Of a stretch of 25,582 bases of DNA, positions 1-10,361 are shown in pieces. Each line of letters starts with the position of its first letter. The stretch's first letter is position 1. This stretch comes from Mnemiopsis leidyi (lineage: Eukaryota; Ctenophora; Tentaculata; Lobata; Bolinopsidae): NCBI GenBank assembly GCA_000226015.1, contig JH152716.1, positions 260,060 through 285,641 on the forward strand, given 5' to 3'. Under the pieces are notes generated by a model, which saw nothing but the letters and a program-made list of their open reading frames with translations, did not search any database and had not been told where the DNA came from. Both the position numbers and the translations under genes were made by a program.

Positions 1-690
1 CAAATAAGTCATAGATCTTTATCTAAAACAAGAATTGCGGCCGCTTTAAGTTTAATTGTGTCAGGCGACCGCTGAATTTCCCGTATCATGCCGTCGCTTA
101 TTGTCATTAAACTTTGCGAAATGAGGAATGAAAAAAGTAAAGACAACCTCGTACCAGACATAACTTCGGTTAGTTATTATTGTTCTGCATCGGCACGTGT
201 AAATGCAGACGCGCGAGTTAATGCAGCCGTTTGATGCAGCCATGTTTGAAAATTTGCACGCGCAAAGTTTGAACACAATTGCGCGTTCTTTGCATAGTTT
301 AATTTCTTTCAAATATCTTAACTCTGCATGACGTCGTCATTATTGTATTGTATGTGCTGCCTTCATAATTTATTCATACTGCGTTGTTTTTATGCTTATG
401 GCGTTTCATGAATTAGTCGTTCAAAAGATTTGTTTGTTGTTCGGAGCTGGGATTAAAATCATCTCACATTCATTTCTTAATCTGTCATTCGACAAAAGTC
501 AATTTAACTTAAGTCAAAAGAATTTTGATTGACTTTACTTTTACTTGTTATTGTTTGATCGCACATCTTGTTGCAGTTGTTGCAAGACAATTATGTTTAT
601 ACATTTCATTATGCAGATGTGAAATCCATTATGCGGCCTCAGGCAGTTAAAACCTATAATCGTATTTGTATATATAATTAAGTTTAATAA
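1..690. other. No gene seen; AT-rich intergenic DNA
   Basis: I see no convincing exon on either strand. The only notable item is a 21-bp stretch at 26-46, centred on caagaattgcg and followed by a C/G-rich ccgct. It recurs with one mismatch at 15396-15416, and about ten bases upstream of it are also similar. It is probably the edge of a dispersed repeat. A short GC-rich patch (gtgcgcgc repeated twice) follows at about 695-720. Confidence 0.5.
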
Positions 691-805
691 AGGAGCGTGC
701 GCGCGGACGTGCGCGCCTACGTACGGACGGACACTTTTTGAGCTAATATTCCAAAATACCCCGATTTAGTTTTACGCTGTCGATCGCCAACCCTTGTTTT
801 GTACT

Positions 806-876
806 TTTTGTGCACGTGCACAAAACGTATCAAAACAATCTTGCCATTTGGGCCCTTCGGGCCCAAATGGCAAGAT
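806..876. repeat. Perfect palindrome plus 18-bp perfect hairpin with TTC loop
   Basis: Two perfect inverted structures lie 12 bp apart. The first, 806-825, is a 20-bp palindrome centred on gtgcacgtgcac. The second has arms 838-855 and 859-876, 18 of 18 bases complementary, around a ttc loop. As RNA its tip would be C(UUCG)G, an exceptionally stable tetraloop. No gene is visible around it. It could be a foldback element, a hairpin RNA precursor or a transposon end; I cannot choose among these from sequence. Confidence 0.8.
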
Positions 877-884
877 ACGGGAAA

Positions 885-960
885 AAATTCAATATGAACC
901 CTAAAATTACCAAAATAGATAAAGAGTTTTTTAGAGTTTTTTTTAATTGGCTCCTCCAAA
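885..960. repeat. Diverged copy of the 210-bp repeat
   Basis: This block reads aaaaaattcaatatgaaccc, then a stretch close to taaaattaccaaaatag, then agagtttttt. It matches the first part of each 210-bp unit found at 2151-2624. It shows that the family is dispersed as well as tandem. It lies directly downstream of the perfect hairpin at 838-876. Confidence 0.6.
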
Positions 961-1140
961 GTGATCGCAGAAACTGTAGCGTGTTGCTTACCTTTAGTGG
1001 CTTTAGATAGCAGAAGGAGTAACATCAGCACCCGAACTGTTCTTACTTGACCTTTGCTTTCCATTTCTAAATTCTAAGTTAGAGTTTAGTCTTCAGATAA
1101 AATGATAAAGACTTAAACTTTTCTATACAAATGTGTTAGC

Positions 1141-1169
1141 GTGGAAACTGATCCTAAATCAGTTTCCAC
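1141..1169. repeat. 12-bp perfect hairpin
   Basis: The arms gtggaaactgat (1141-1152) and atcagtttccac (1158-1169) are fully complementary around a cctaa loop. No coding context is visible. Confidence 0.75.
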
Positions 1170-2140
1170 TTTCCAATCGTCATTGTGTACTGCATACGTG
1201 CACCAAAGGGTTCACCTTTACTTCCAAGTGATGATGTGAATGTGTTGAATGAACTTGTGAACAAAATCATGTTGCAGAGGATCAGGTAAGCTTAGTCTCA
1301 AACTTTTCATTTCGACTGCCGCATTGATGTTCGGTGACTTGCAGAATGGGATCCAACTCAGAGAAGTAATTATGTTTAGCAGTAAGAGCAAATCGATACA
1401 GACATTGCACAATGAGGATCAATAAAAAATACTTGATTAACACTCCATTTTGCCACAAAACGCCCCACAAATACCATAGGTTTTTCCAAAAATAAAATCT
1501 ATGCAGCTCGGAAAAAGGGCAAGACAAGCGGTAAAATACTAAACTATTCCCGAGACTATGTCTAAACATGGCCATTAAAGCCAGAACACCAGCGTTACTC
1601 GCTACCGATACTTGAGTGATCTGAAAGTCATCCTTCACGGCCAGCATCCTAGCAGCCCTGAACAACAGATAACTATCATCTTTAGTCTACGAATAACTGT
1701 TCATTGTTCACAACCCTGATCACGTGGTCTTCAAGGAGAAGTGTTCCCGGCTAGGAAAGTAAAGCCCAGGTGTGAGGAAAATGTTCTGCTGAAGGTTTGC
1801 TATGTAATACTCATGTCATTAGTGGGCATGGCACTGACATAAGGTTGAGCGAGGGAGCGGGGAAGTAGGTGACCCGAACATGTGACATGTATAAAGGTGA
1901 AGATGAACGGAATCTTTTGCGTTGATGTGAGCTACTGACGTCAAATACTCATACGGCATAATTCGAATTGAAAGAAAATTAATTCTGCACTAGAAACAGC
2001 AAAGCAGTGGCTGTAACAATGAACTAGCCTGTCATTAACAGCTTTGTGCTACTACTTAGAGGTCACATGAAACTGATAACTGACCGCACAGCTCGGTTGG
2101 CCTAGCTCGGTCTTGAACACTTAGCTATAGAAGAGAAGGG
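1170..2140. other. Intergenic stretch; one unrecognised 127-aa reading frame on the minus strand
   Basis: The longest open frame is 1282-1665 (-), 127 codons from ATG, with a hydrophobic centre rich in Trp, Leu and Tyr. I do not recognise it, and it has no visible splice sites or repeated family. An open stretch this long can arise by chance in 25 kb, so I do not call it a gene. Nothing else is supported here. Confidence 0.35.
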
Positions 2141-2150
2141 GGGACTCAAA

Positions 2151-2642
2151 AAAAACTCAATAGGGACTCTAAATTTTCCAAAATAAATGTAGAGTTTTTA
2201 AGAGTTATGGTTAAATTGTCCCAAATTGATCAATGAAAATCATTCTAAGAGGCATTTTGTGGTGAACGCATAGTACCATGCGAATTGCGATAAATTTTTG
2301 AAAATTTCTGAATAATGCAACTGGAAAAGTCTAAAATAAGTCAAAGTTTTATATGAACTGAAAAACTCAATATCTTCCTAAAATTTCCAAAATTGATGTA
2401 GAGTTTTTTTAGAGTTTTTAGAGTTATAATTAAACTCTCTCAATTTGATCAAAAAAATTTTTGAAAATCATTTTAAAATGCATTTAGTGGTAAACACGCA
2501 GTAGATTCAAAGATATAACTGTATCATGCAACTGAAAAGGTCCAAAATAAGTCCTAATTCTGTATAGAAAAAACTCAATAGTTGCCCTAAAGTTCCCAAA
2601 ATTGATATAGAGTTTTTTTGAGTGCCCCCCCCCCCCCCCCCC
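2151..2642. repeat. 210-bp tandem repeat, about 2.3 copies, ending in an 18-C run
   Basis: The marker aaaaactcaa recurs at 2151, 2361 and 2569, giving periods of 210 and 208 bp. It is followed each time by a ctaaa...ccaaaat block and gtagagttttt or tatagagttttt. The third copy is cut short at about 2624, next to an uninterrupted run of 18 C (2625-2642). On the minus strand all copies, including the one at 885-960, can be read with a shared motif of the form KLYIxFGxFRxxIEFF, with changes. I cannot say whether this was ever a protein. Confidence 0.75.
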
Positions 2643-2810
2643 AGAGAACCTGGATCTAAGCTTGCGACTGTATCTAAGAAAAGTAGTTAATGTCATTGTT
2701 GGTTAATTGCCACGTGGTATAGCTTGAAGTTCCAGGCTAGGCTCAAAAATGTAATTCAGCAGGAAACACCCGCGAACCTGTTTAAGTAGAGAGTAGAGAG
2801 ATAACTTTAA

Positions 2811-2865
2811 AAACTGCAACCTTTATATCACAAAAACTAAAAACTGCAACCTTTATATCACAAAA
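2811..2865. repeat. Two copies of a 30-bp direct repeat
   Basis: The core aaactgcaacctttatatca followed by caaaa occurs at 2811-2835 and 2841-2865 with no mismatch. Confidence 0.8.
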
Positions 2866-2978
2866 TACCAGAATAATGTTAATTATAGGAAAAACGTGTA
2901 ACTGCTATGACTTGTATTTCAAGAAACATAAAAACTGGCGGTCTCCAAAAAGACCGATGCAATGTGGTGCATTTCCAC

Positions 2979-3052
2979 TGGAACAGTTCCGCATTTTCTG
3001 GAACAGTTGCACATTTTCTGGAACAGTTGCACATTTTCTTGGACAGTTCCAC
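2979..3052. repeat. 20-bp tandem repeat, about 3.5 copies
   Basis: The unit tggaacagttgcacattttc is repeated at 2979, 2999 and 3019. The first copy has two changes, and a degenerate partial copy follows. Confidence 0.8.
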
Positions 3053-3161
3053 GGACAATTGTGGAATTTCGGCGTACTAGTTTATCCATGCATGGTAAGT
3101 TTCTGCCTTAGTTTTTCCAGAGCTACTATACTAGATTATCTAGTAACTCTACAAAAATTTG

Positions 3162-3198
3162 GTTTGCTAAGTTTATCTACGAGATAAACTTAGCAAAC
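3162..3198. repeat. 17-bp perfect hairpin with ACG loop
   Basis: Arms 3162-3178 (gtttgctaagtttatct) and 3182-3198 are perfectly complementary around acg. A smaller inverted repeat (actagat-t-atctagt) precedes it at 3130-3144. Confidence 0.8.
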
Positions 3199-4149
3199 TC
3201 AAAAACAATTAAATGTTATTATTCAAAACAGCTTATTCTTACACTAAAACACAAATTACTGGCGCAATTTGCAGATCCGACTAAAGTGAGCGTCAAATCT
3301 CTTCAATGTTTTCAAACTTAAAATGCTCGTCGTCAAGATTATAGTTTATGCAATAATCTAATACAAAACAACTCTTTTCAGGGACGAGGTGGTTGTAGAG
3401 TCCATCACATCTGCTGACTCAGGTGCGATCTACTTAATTTGCTCTGCAGCTTTGTCATTTTCGAATTTACAGATGACGTTTTTTAATCAAATACAATAAT
3501 TTTCCTCACTCTACACCTTTAGTTCTAATCAAATCCAATCATTTTCGTCTTATCGCATGACCAACACGTGACAACAGATAAACGGTAAAACTGATAACTC
3601 CGCACGCAATCCCTTGTCTCTTCCAGACCACGTGACCCACATTCCATCGCAACTCTCCCACGACACACATCAAAAAGCACCTCCAGCCGCGATTTAGACC
3701 TATTTCATTCGCGCTGCCGGGCAACCATCAAATTGAATGTCTTTCTATCTCTCCAATTGTCCAGGAGGTCTTGATACTGATCATCGGACAAGGGGGATTG
3801 GTAACGTATGTTGTAGTACACGACTCGTTTGACGTCAGATTCTAATCTCTCTCTCTCTCTCTGGGATTTATCTTGTGTGTGGTTGTTCTGATCGGGTACG
3901 TTGTTCTGATCGGGTCGGAGCTGATAACTTTTCGTTGTCGTGGTTACTATCAGATACTATCTGGGTAATAAGGGACTGTATTTGTTGGTGTGACGGTGTA
4001 GACTGTAGACTGAGATTTTCATATTTGTTTTTCTAACTGAGTCCTGGTAGTAACACTTCGGTCTTTGCTGGGAGCTGATTTTCATTCATTATCTGATCAT
4101 CGAGACAGCAAGATTTTTAGACACCACAATTCTGAGAGACTCGTTTTTT
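3199..4149. other. Region upstream of candidate exon 1a; no gene seen
   Basis: No exon is supported. It contains CACGTG at 3565 and 3629, CCAAT-type motifs near 3535, 3752 and 3795, a short TC microsatellite at 3847-3861, and a duplicated gttctgatcgggt near 3885-3915. If exon 1a is real, the promoter and the start of the 5' UTR should lie here. Confidence 0.4.
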
Positions 4150-4236
4150 GAGACACTTGCTTCTTGAGACACTTGCTTCTTGAGACACTTGCTTCTTGAG
4201 ACACTTGCTTCTTAAGACACTTACTTCTTGAGACAC
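4150..4236 (+). repeat. 16-bp tandem repeat in the putative 5' UTR
   Basis: The unit gagacacttgcttctt is repeated 5.4 times (4150, 4166, 4182, 4198, 4214 and a partial copy at 4230). It ends 15 bp before the ATG of candidate exon 1a, so it would be transcribed as leader sequence. Confidence 0.85.
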
Positions 4237-4251
4237 GCTAGTGTTGATGAA

Positions 4252-4345
4252 ATGTCCCTCGCTGCCTACACAATTTTGGACACCGTGTCCAAGTTCAACA
4301 ACTTCAAATCACGCTGGGTTAGCGTTCTGCTAGAGACCCAACAAG
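4252..4345 (+). CDS. Candidate distal first coding exon (1a) of the ankyrin-MAP3K gene
   Basis: An ATG at 4252 with a purine at -3 opens 31 codons plus one base, ending at a good donor (acaag|gtaaat, 4345/4346). The peptide starts MSLAAYTILDTVSKFNNFK and looks like an ordinary folded N-terminus. The split codon (phase 1) fits the acceptor of the exon at 11961, giving Glu at the junction and an open frame of 1415 codons to the kinase stop. The connecting intron would be about 7.6 kb and would contain the cathepsin-like gene on the other strand. An out-of-frame ATG at 4247 overlaps it but has a poorer context. The exon could instead belong to a different transcript whose other exons I cannot see. 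Confidence 0.45.
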
Positions 4346-4434
4346 GTAAATTTTGTATCTTGCTTACCAGGTAACAAGTTCTAATTTATCAGTATTACTA
4401 TTAGTGTTTAGATATGATTTATTTCGTACTGTCA

Positions 4435-4646
4435 CTGATTTTGTCGGTTCCCGTCGTCCTGCCCCAGAACATCGTGCCCCACAGCATTTTTATCCACATA
4501 TTTGGCCCCAGCGACCCTTACCCAAACCCTAACCCTAACGGAGTTGTCTGTTGTGGAGCAGGACGTCACTGGGGCTAAATCTCTGGGTTAAAGTGCTCTG
4601 GGGCACGATGTTTTGGGGCAGGACGTCGGCCACCGATTTTGTCAGT
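4435..4646. mobile_element. MITE-like element with about 27-bp terminal inverted repeats
   Basis: The left arm 4455-4481 (cgtcctgccccagaacatcg and on) and the right arm 4599-4625 are inverted copies differing at about one position. The complementarity extends outward more weakly. The outermost bases, gattttgtc on both sides (about 4437-4445 and 4635-4643), form a direct repeat that could be the target duplication. The inside holds a second partial copy of the arm and a telomere-like ccctaaccctaac at 4527-4539. There is no coding capacity. It lies between exon 1a and the cathepsin-like gene. Confidence 0.65.
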
Positions 4647-4984
4647 GGTGGCAATCGTTGGCCATTTAATTTGAATTAGGATGGGATGCGCTCGGAGGTT
4701 GCACATTAAAGCTAAAAACAACTTTTATTGATGATAGCAAAATTCAAATATTACATTATATAAATCCAAATAATTGTATTTCGGTAAGAATTGAATAATC
4801 AGGTACAAGACTTTAGAGCACAGAATTTCGATCAACTTTACCCAGCATAAATGAATGTCAACCTTATCCTGTTACTTATCATTCTCCAACCTTGAAAAAT
4901 TGTCTTCTCATCTGCTTTGCAATCATCAAATAATTTAAATAGCAAATAGGGATATAATTGACCATTAAATTCACATATTCAATA

Positions 4985-4990
4985 TTTATT
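4985..4990 (-). promoter_or_regulatory. Poly(A) signal of the cathepsin-like gene
   Basis: AATAAA is read on the minus strand about 96 bases past the stop codon at 5086. It is the first such hexamer downstream and fits a short 3' UTR. Confidence 0.6.
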
Positions 4991-5085
4991 CAATCGACTC
5001 TCAAAACTTAAAAGCTGTAAATTCCATAACGGCCAACTTCCAAACAGTGTGCTATGCAGAACTTAAAACAAGTCCATATTTGTCC

Positions 5086-6325
5086 CTATTTGTCGACATA
5101 GGGTACAGTGATACTGTTAGCTATTCCGCAGTGGTTGTGATAGTTCCTGATAATCTTCATGTAACCATTTTCGCCCCATCCTGTACCCCAGGAGTTTTTC
5201 ACCAACCAATAGTCAACTGTGCGGTCTAGCCCACGGTCATACTGAAATTGAAACCATGTTATTTTCTCGTAAACTAGAAACGCATAACAATGATTCATCT
5301 TGTTTTGAATTTGAAATTAGCGGTGAGGACTTAGAGGATTTTGCCTGTAACTGTACTAAGTCCTCGATTTGAACTGTGAACTGTAGGTTTGAACAGAAAC
5401 AGTAAGAAAATGTCAAGAAACATACCTGTGTCCCGTACCCAGTGACTAGTACATGATGAGAAGCATAGGGACTATGACAGAATTTTTCGTAGTAGACGCC
5501 CGACCTGTAGAACTGTATCGACCTGGGACTGATGTCCAACATAGCCGTGACTGGTCCCACCATCCCCACCAGCTCCTTCATAGCTTTCTCGTCTCCCCGG
5601 GCAACTGTTCTACATCCTGTCACTGTGGGTCCCAGTTTTACGGCCGTCCGGCAGTGTCCCTCAGGTCCGGTTGTGGGGTAATTTACTCGAGTCGCGATAC
5701 CACCGTTACCCTGGATGTAGCCGTATGTGCTGCCCACCGTACCGTAGATGCATCCAAAGTTGCCGGACCGTCTAGAACAATCCACGACCTGCTGTTCCGA
5801 AAAGGCGATCCTACGACCTGATTTCTGGTACCACTGTCCGGTGACGGCTCCCAGGGCAGCGATTGCATAGCTGTTCATCGGACACTGACGAGTTTGCATC
5901 AGGATCCCTGTAACCGCTCCCTTTGTTTTCCAGTCTATAGAGGAAGGTGCAGCAGAACCATTAGGAGTCCAAAGCTCACAGGTCATCGTCCCTTCTTCTC
6001 CCATTTCAGCCGCGAAGAGTTTCCCTCCAAACTTACTTCTCGTGTCCTTTCTTCCCGGCGCTACTTCGACTGCTCCCAAAAACTCCTCGTGAGTCAAGTC
6101 GGCAAACCTGCCCAGCTCCAACTGCAAGGAGCTGTCTTTGTCTCCGTACTCTGCCACATACTGTCTGTTGTCCTCGAATATAAGTCTGCGGAGTGTTTCT
6201 TCTTTCTCGCTCTCGTATGTTTTGTTGTAAAGCTGCTTCCAGGTTTCGAATGTGGGTAGAGGGAGAGAGAGGGTTGTGGGGAGTAGGAGAAGAAGGAGGA
6301 GGACTGGAAGAGTGATGTGTGACAT
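5086..6325 (-). CDS. Silicatein/cathepsin-L-like protein, active-site Cys replaced by Ser
   Basis: Papain-family (C1A) preproprotein of 351 aa in two exons, 6325-5426 and 5241-5086, joined through cacag|gtatgt and ttcaatttcag|tat without phase shift. A leucine-rich signal peptide spans residues 1-20. The propeptide shows a near-complete ERFNIN motif (E43, R47, F50-N53) and [11 protein letters not shown] at 72-82. The mature domain starts near [10 protein letters not shown] (130-139). Key residues: Q144 (oxyanion hole), C148, S152 where the catalytic Cys should be (followed by Tyr, not Trp), H290, and N316 in [13 protein letters not shown] (311-323). The loop between the Gln and position 152 is about two residues longer than usual, and CNGG is changed to CIYG (192-195). 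Ser-Tyr at this position and VTGYG after the His are typical of sponge silicateins. Without the Cys it should not act as an ordinary cysteine protease; silica polymerisation is only a family-based possibility. Confidence 0.88.
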
Positions 6326-9300
6326 TGTGGAACTTTTTTATCTGCTAAAACTGGAAATGTTGCGTGGTCAAAGCTAAATACTCGGTCGTCAGGCTATGCG
6401 CTAGTAGAAATACTCATATTTAATTCTTTAATACCCTTCTTTGCAACACTGTTGCGCAACTTTAATTAGCTTATACCAGACGTGCTATCTTTGTGATCAT
6501 TATGACCACTTAAGATACAACATAGTTTTCGATATCGTTAAGATGGCTGGGATGATTACCTTGTAATTTTCTACCATTTACTGTAATTTTGCGAGATTTT
6601 TTGCATGAGGACTTAAAAATAGCATCATGCATAACAAAATCTCAGTTCAATGCATAAAATCCCCGCAAAATATTGGCTTAATGTGGTCGAATGTTGTGAG
6701 TTAAATGATAACTGTAAAGTCCAACTACGCAGCAGAAGGCATATCAAATATTTACATCAAACTGATAAACCCTCGCGAGTTTACGTTACTTTTATTCAAG
6801 GAAAATTGACGTGGTCTGACGTTGTGGTCCATGAGGTAATCTTAGAGATAAGGCTATTTAAAAACATAAGTACGCAAAAGCAAAGGTACCGGCGGTTTTA
6901 AGATAAAGCTTGAGATGTGTCAACTTGCATTGAAAATTACAACGTTCGATAAATTGATAATTAATTAAATCTCACTTGATTTCTTAACTTACCCTTTTTT
7001 GGAACGTTCAAGCTTGGTCTATGACATAATTGCAAAATTGAAAACTTTTGTGATTTTTGGACTCAAAAGCAATATTATCCTGGCTGGTAGGCTGAAAAAT
7101 GGTAGCTGAAGTTTATAACATTGTACTGAAATTTTGAGGACAGTCTATCGCCTGATTCGATCTATGGATGGATGTATCGATTGACCCTACTTCGGGTGTG
7201 TATTATTATACTAAAATTGTAATTTACCTTTCTTCCCTCTGGATCTTAAGGTTTTCTTAAACTGTTTTTCCTTGGAAACCAAACAATAGAAATCTAAGGT
7301 AAGTACTGTTACCTCGGAATCATATATCACATCAACAAATCATTACTTTCGTCCAGTACAGAATGTCGTGCTCTGTATTATGGATTATATTATGAAAGAT
7401 GCTCTGCCTCTTCGCTGTCTTAACATCCTTTTTTAAAAGCCTTGTTAAGTCCATTCTTCTATTTATGGATTAAAATTTCTAGCATCTTAGTTCAAGTTAA
7501 GTTTGAAATTGACTACCTTAAACGTGTTGAAAACTCTTATAGCCCTAAAATTACAGCAGCTTTATAAATATATTAAGCAAGACGCTTTAGACCTATAATG
7601 ATACTAGGTTGGTTTTTAACATATTCAAAATCATAGAATATTAGAATGATATGAAGAAATTTCACCCTTGAGCACAAATGCAAAGCTCTCAACAGTTGTC
7701 GCGAACAAAAAAGAGATGAATTTGTCGAAAGCTAAAAATCTGCCGAAAGTGCCTCACAAAAATTGGAGTTCTTAAACAACCTAAAATTGAAAATATAAGT
7801 CCAAATTTTACCTTATAGATACTTTTGATTGTTCGGTTTGCAATCTTACGAAAACCTAAGTGCAATATGCAGGCCACTGCCATTGCAAAATCAGTACACA
7901 CCTACAAAAGTGGTGGCTTTCACCTAATGTTTGGCAGCTGCATAATACTGTAGTTCCCCCAAAGTAGAACCATTTACGACTTTTGCAATTGCACTAGCAA
8001 GTAAATTTTTATCCCTGAAAATGTATCATTGTATCCTCAACCAATCACTTTAAATCGATACCTAGATCGACTTTGAAATACACACATGTATCCACACTAA
8101 AATCGGTGGTTTAGTTAAATAAATATTGTAGGGTGCAGAACTAAGAAAGATTGCTTCCTCCTCTAAGAAATAAAACTTAACTGCTGGGTTTCAATAAGTT
8201 GTGCAACAAGGGGAACAATGTGCATCCGTTAGCAAATGGGACTGAAACATTTTTGGCCACCAAATTTTGGTAACTCCAACTATAAGCAGATTATCAACCA
8301 ATTATTAGGGGTAGGGTAACTTGGTGATTGGTGATTGGTCTCGCGTTACAAGGCTTCAATGAGAACTTTTTATCCGACCCCCAATTAGTAGCAATAACAG
8401 TCGATTACAGTAAGTACAATTAATTAACTACAGTCATTGCAGTTAATTGCAGTAATTACAGTTAATTTGCGCTTTTTTCATGAAACCTTAATCTTAGGGT
8501 TCCACTTTAACGTAAGTGTAATGTTCTCTACCAAACACCAATTCACGATTTGGATAAAATCTTATTTCAAAAATGTTGTTCGATTTTGGGAATAGTAAGG
8601 GGAATTTTCTAGTAAATATGAAAATGTCCTGGTAATTAGGTTCACATCTGCAATAACCTGTGATGCAAGTTTGTTAATTCGATGATGATTCTCTCAACTA
8701 GACTCAATTCCAAAACAACTCTTTGTCCTAACCTTCGAACTTTAATTACCATCCGTATTCCGTAGTAAGAACGTAACCGAAATTCAAAGCCGGAAATCAG
8801 GCCGAACCGGATCCCGAGGTCCAGCCGGACTCCCGGTCGGTCCCTAGTCACAACACATGCAATGTGTCCACTTTTCAGCCAATATCCTCGTCAATCTTGT
8901 CCTTCCACAGTGTCACCACGCACCGGACAAAGCATTGTTTCCGTCTAATAGTCCTCCAGTCCTCCATATCACAGACTTACCAGATTGCCAGGGGTGAGAG
9001 AAAGACACAGATTTGTATAATCGTGTCCACCTTCACAGCTTATATCGACTGTACTCCTCACTTTTACAGAACAAACTCGCAATCACGTGACACCGCAATG
9101 TCGCACGAAATTTTTCTGTTAAATGAAAATGTGTTTTTATCGCTGCTGACGTTCATATCATCTCAATTTCTGTGATCAACACATACGCATCAATCAGTTG
9201 GGTCATCGGGGAAGATAGAATCTTTGATGCGCTTACTCAGCTTGTTGCTGCCAAGTTTAATGTTTTTGTGGGGGTTGCTTGATTTGTTTGTAAATATTTA

Positions 9301-10025
9301 AACATGATGAATATCGGAGTAACGGGATCACTAGACCCTGCTTCTTGGAGTCTCCCAGCTTTGCCGGTTGAAAGTGAGTTATTAGAACAACCCTTTCCCA
9401 GATCCTAGCAGAGCGTTCGATAATCAAAGTTTTGGTTAACACCAGCCACTATTCTGTTTCCAGATAACCTCACACTCCCACCCTTTCTCCTGCCTCCCCC
9501 ACGGTATCCCAAAGTTCTTAGTCTCTCCCGACAGTCTCTCTTCAACTTTCTATCGTTTTTATCACCACGTCACCAACATTGTACCATCCTTCCTCCCACT
9601 ACAAGAACATGTCTCCATTAACATCCAAATTTGGTGTTCCAAGTAGCCTTGCTGGTGGCAACTTTATTGCAGAAAGTGCTGGATGACCAGCACTTATTTG
9701 ATAATTTTCTGCTGGTTAATCCCCGAAAACACACACACACGCACACATTACATCATGACTGTCTGGACAGCACCGCTGTTTTTGGTAAACCGCAAAATGA
9801 ACGGTTGATTGATCAACCTTAGCATGCATTTTGTAGGTGCTAGCAAACATGTTTTGAATCAGAGCCGATAGCTTGCTAGAATTGGCTGGAACTCACCCTG
9901 AAAGAATATTCAATTGAATAACTGCTCACGAGATCTGATGATAGTAACTGAAATCTTAGCCGAATCACACATAATCTCGTTACGATGCCACCTGCTAACT
10001 GGGTGAGTGCAGGCTCGCGCGTCAC
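6326..10025. other. Intergenic or intronic DNA without recognisable genes
   Basis: Both strands were read and no exon with credible splice sites and family resemblance was found. Open frames of 60-103 codons occur (for example 8864-9175 +, 8642-8851 -) but resemble no family I know. Minor features are clustered acagttaatt-like repeats at about 8403-8470, an inverted repeat aagtgctgg-at-(g)accagcactt near 9673-9694 and a CA-rich microsatellite near 9730-9745. The region just above 6325 should hold the promoter of the cathepsin-like gene, but I see no clear TATA box. Confidence 0.4.
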
Positions 10026-10203
10026 CCAATACGGCACACCGACCAATCAGCTTTCAGCTTTAGAGATCGCTCATCGGTTATCCACCAATCACAGTTCTGA
10101 TTGTGGACAAGTCATAAACCTGTGATTGGGTATGAGCTTGGACTATGAATAGTCGGACAGCTATGGTCCACATGTCGTGTCTATGTCATGGTTACCCGAT
10201 TGG
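10026..10203. promoter_or_regulatory. Cluster of five CCAAT boxes upstream of exon 1b
   Basis: CCAAT occurs at 10026, 10043 and 10085, and its complement ATTGG at 10125 and 10199. Several sit in the strong NF-Y context accaatca or tgattgg. This is five in 178 bp, 160-340 bp upstream of the ATG at 10362, the usual distance for a proximal promoter. It supports 10362-10410 as a genuine first exon. Confidence 0.45.
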
Positions 10204-10361
10204 ACATGTAAATGTTATGGTTTCCTAGCTTTGCCAACGTTTTGTTGTTTTTTCTCGACTTCATTTAGTGTGATTATTTAAAACACGGACCATCTGTTTA
10301 CGGAACTCTGTTGGTCGAGCTATTATAGAAGACTTAAAACTTTCTGTCGGTTTCGGGAGGT

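Noticed and set aside
717..1064. 115-codon frame (-)
   Set aside because: It spans the perfect hairpin and a 210-bp repeat copy, so it is repeat-derived.
1282..1665. 127-codon frame on the minus strand
   Set aside because: No family resemblance, no splice or promoter signals; length is compatible with chance.
4527..4539. Interstitial telomere
   Set aside because: Only about two ccctaa units inside a MITE; too short.
5453..5821. Plus-strand frames at 5453-5821 and 5894-6259
   Set aside because: They are shadows of the cathepsin-like coding exon on the opposite strand.
9931..9990. Hammerhead-like core: ctgatga (9935) and gaaa (9950) with cgagat / atctcg able to pair around them
   Set aside because: Stem II would have almost no loop and no stem III can be formed between gaaa and the supposed cleavage site.
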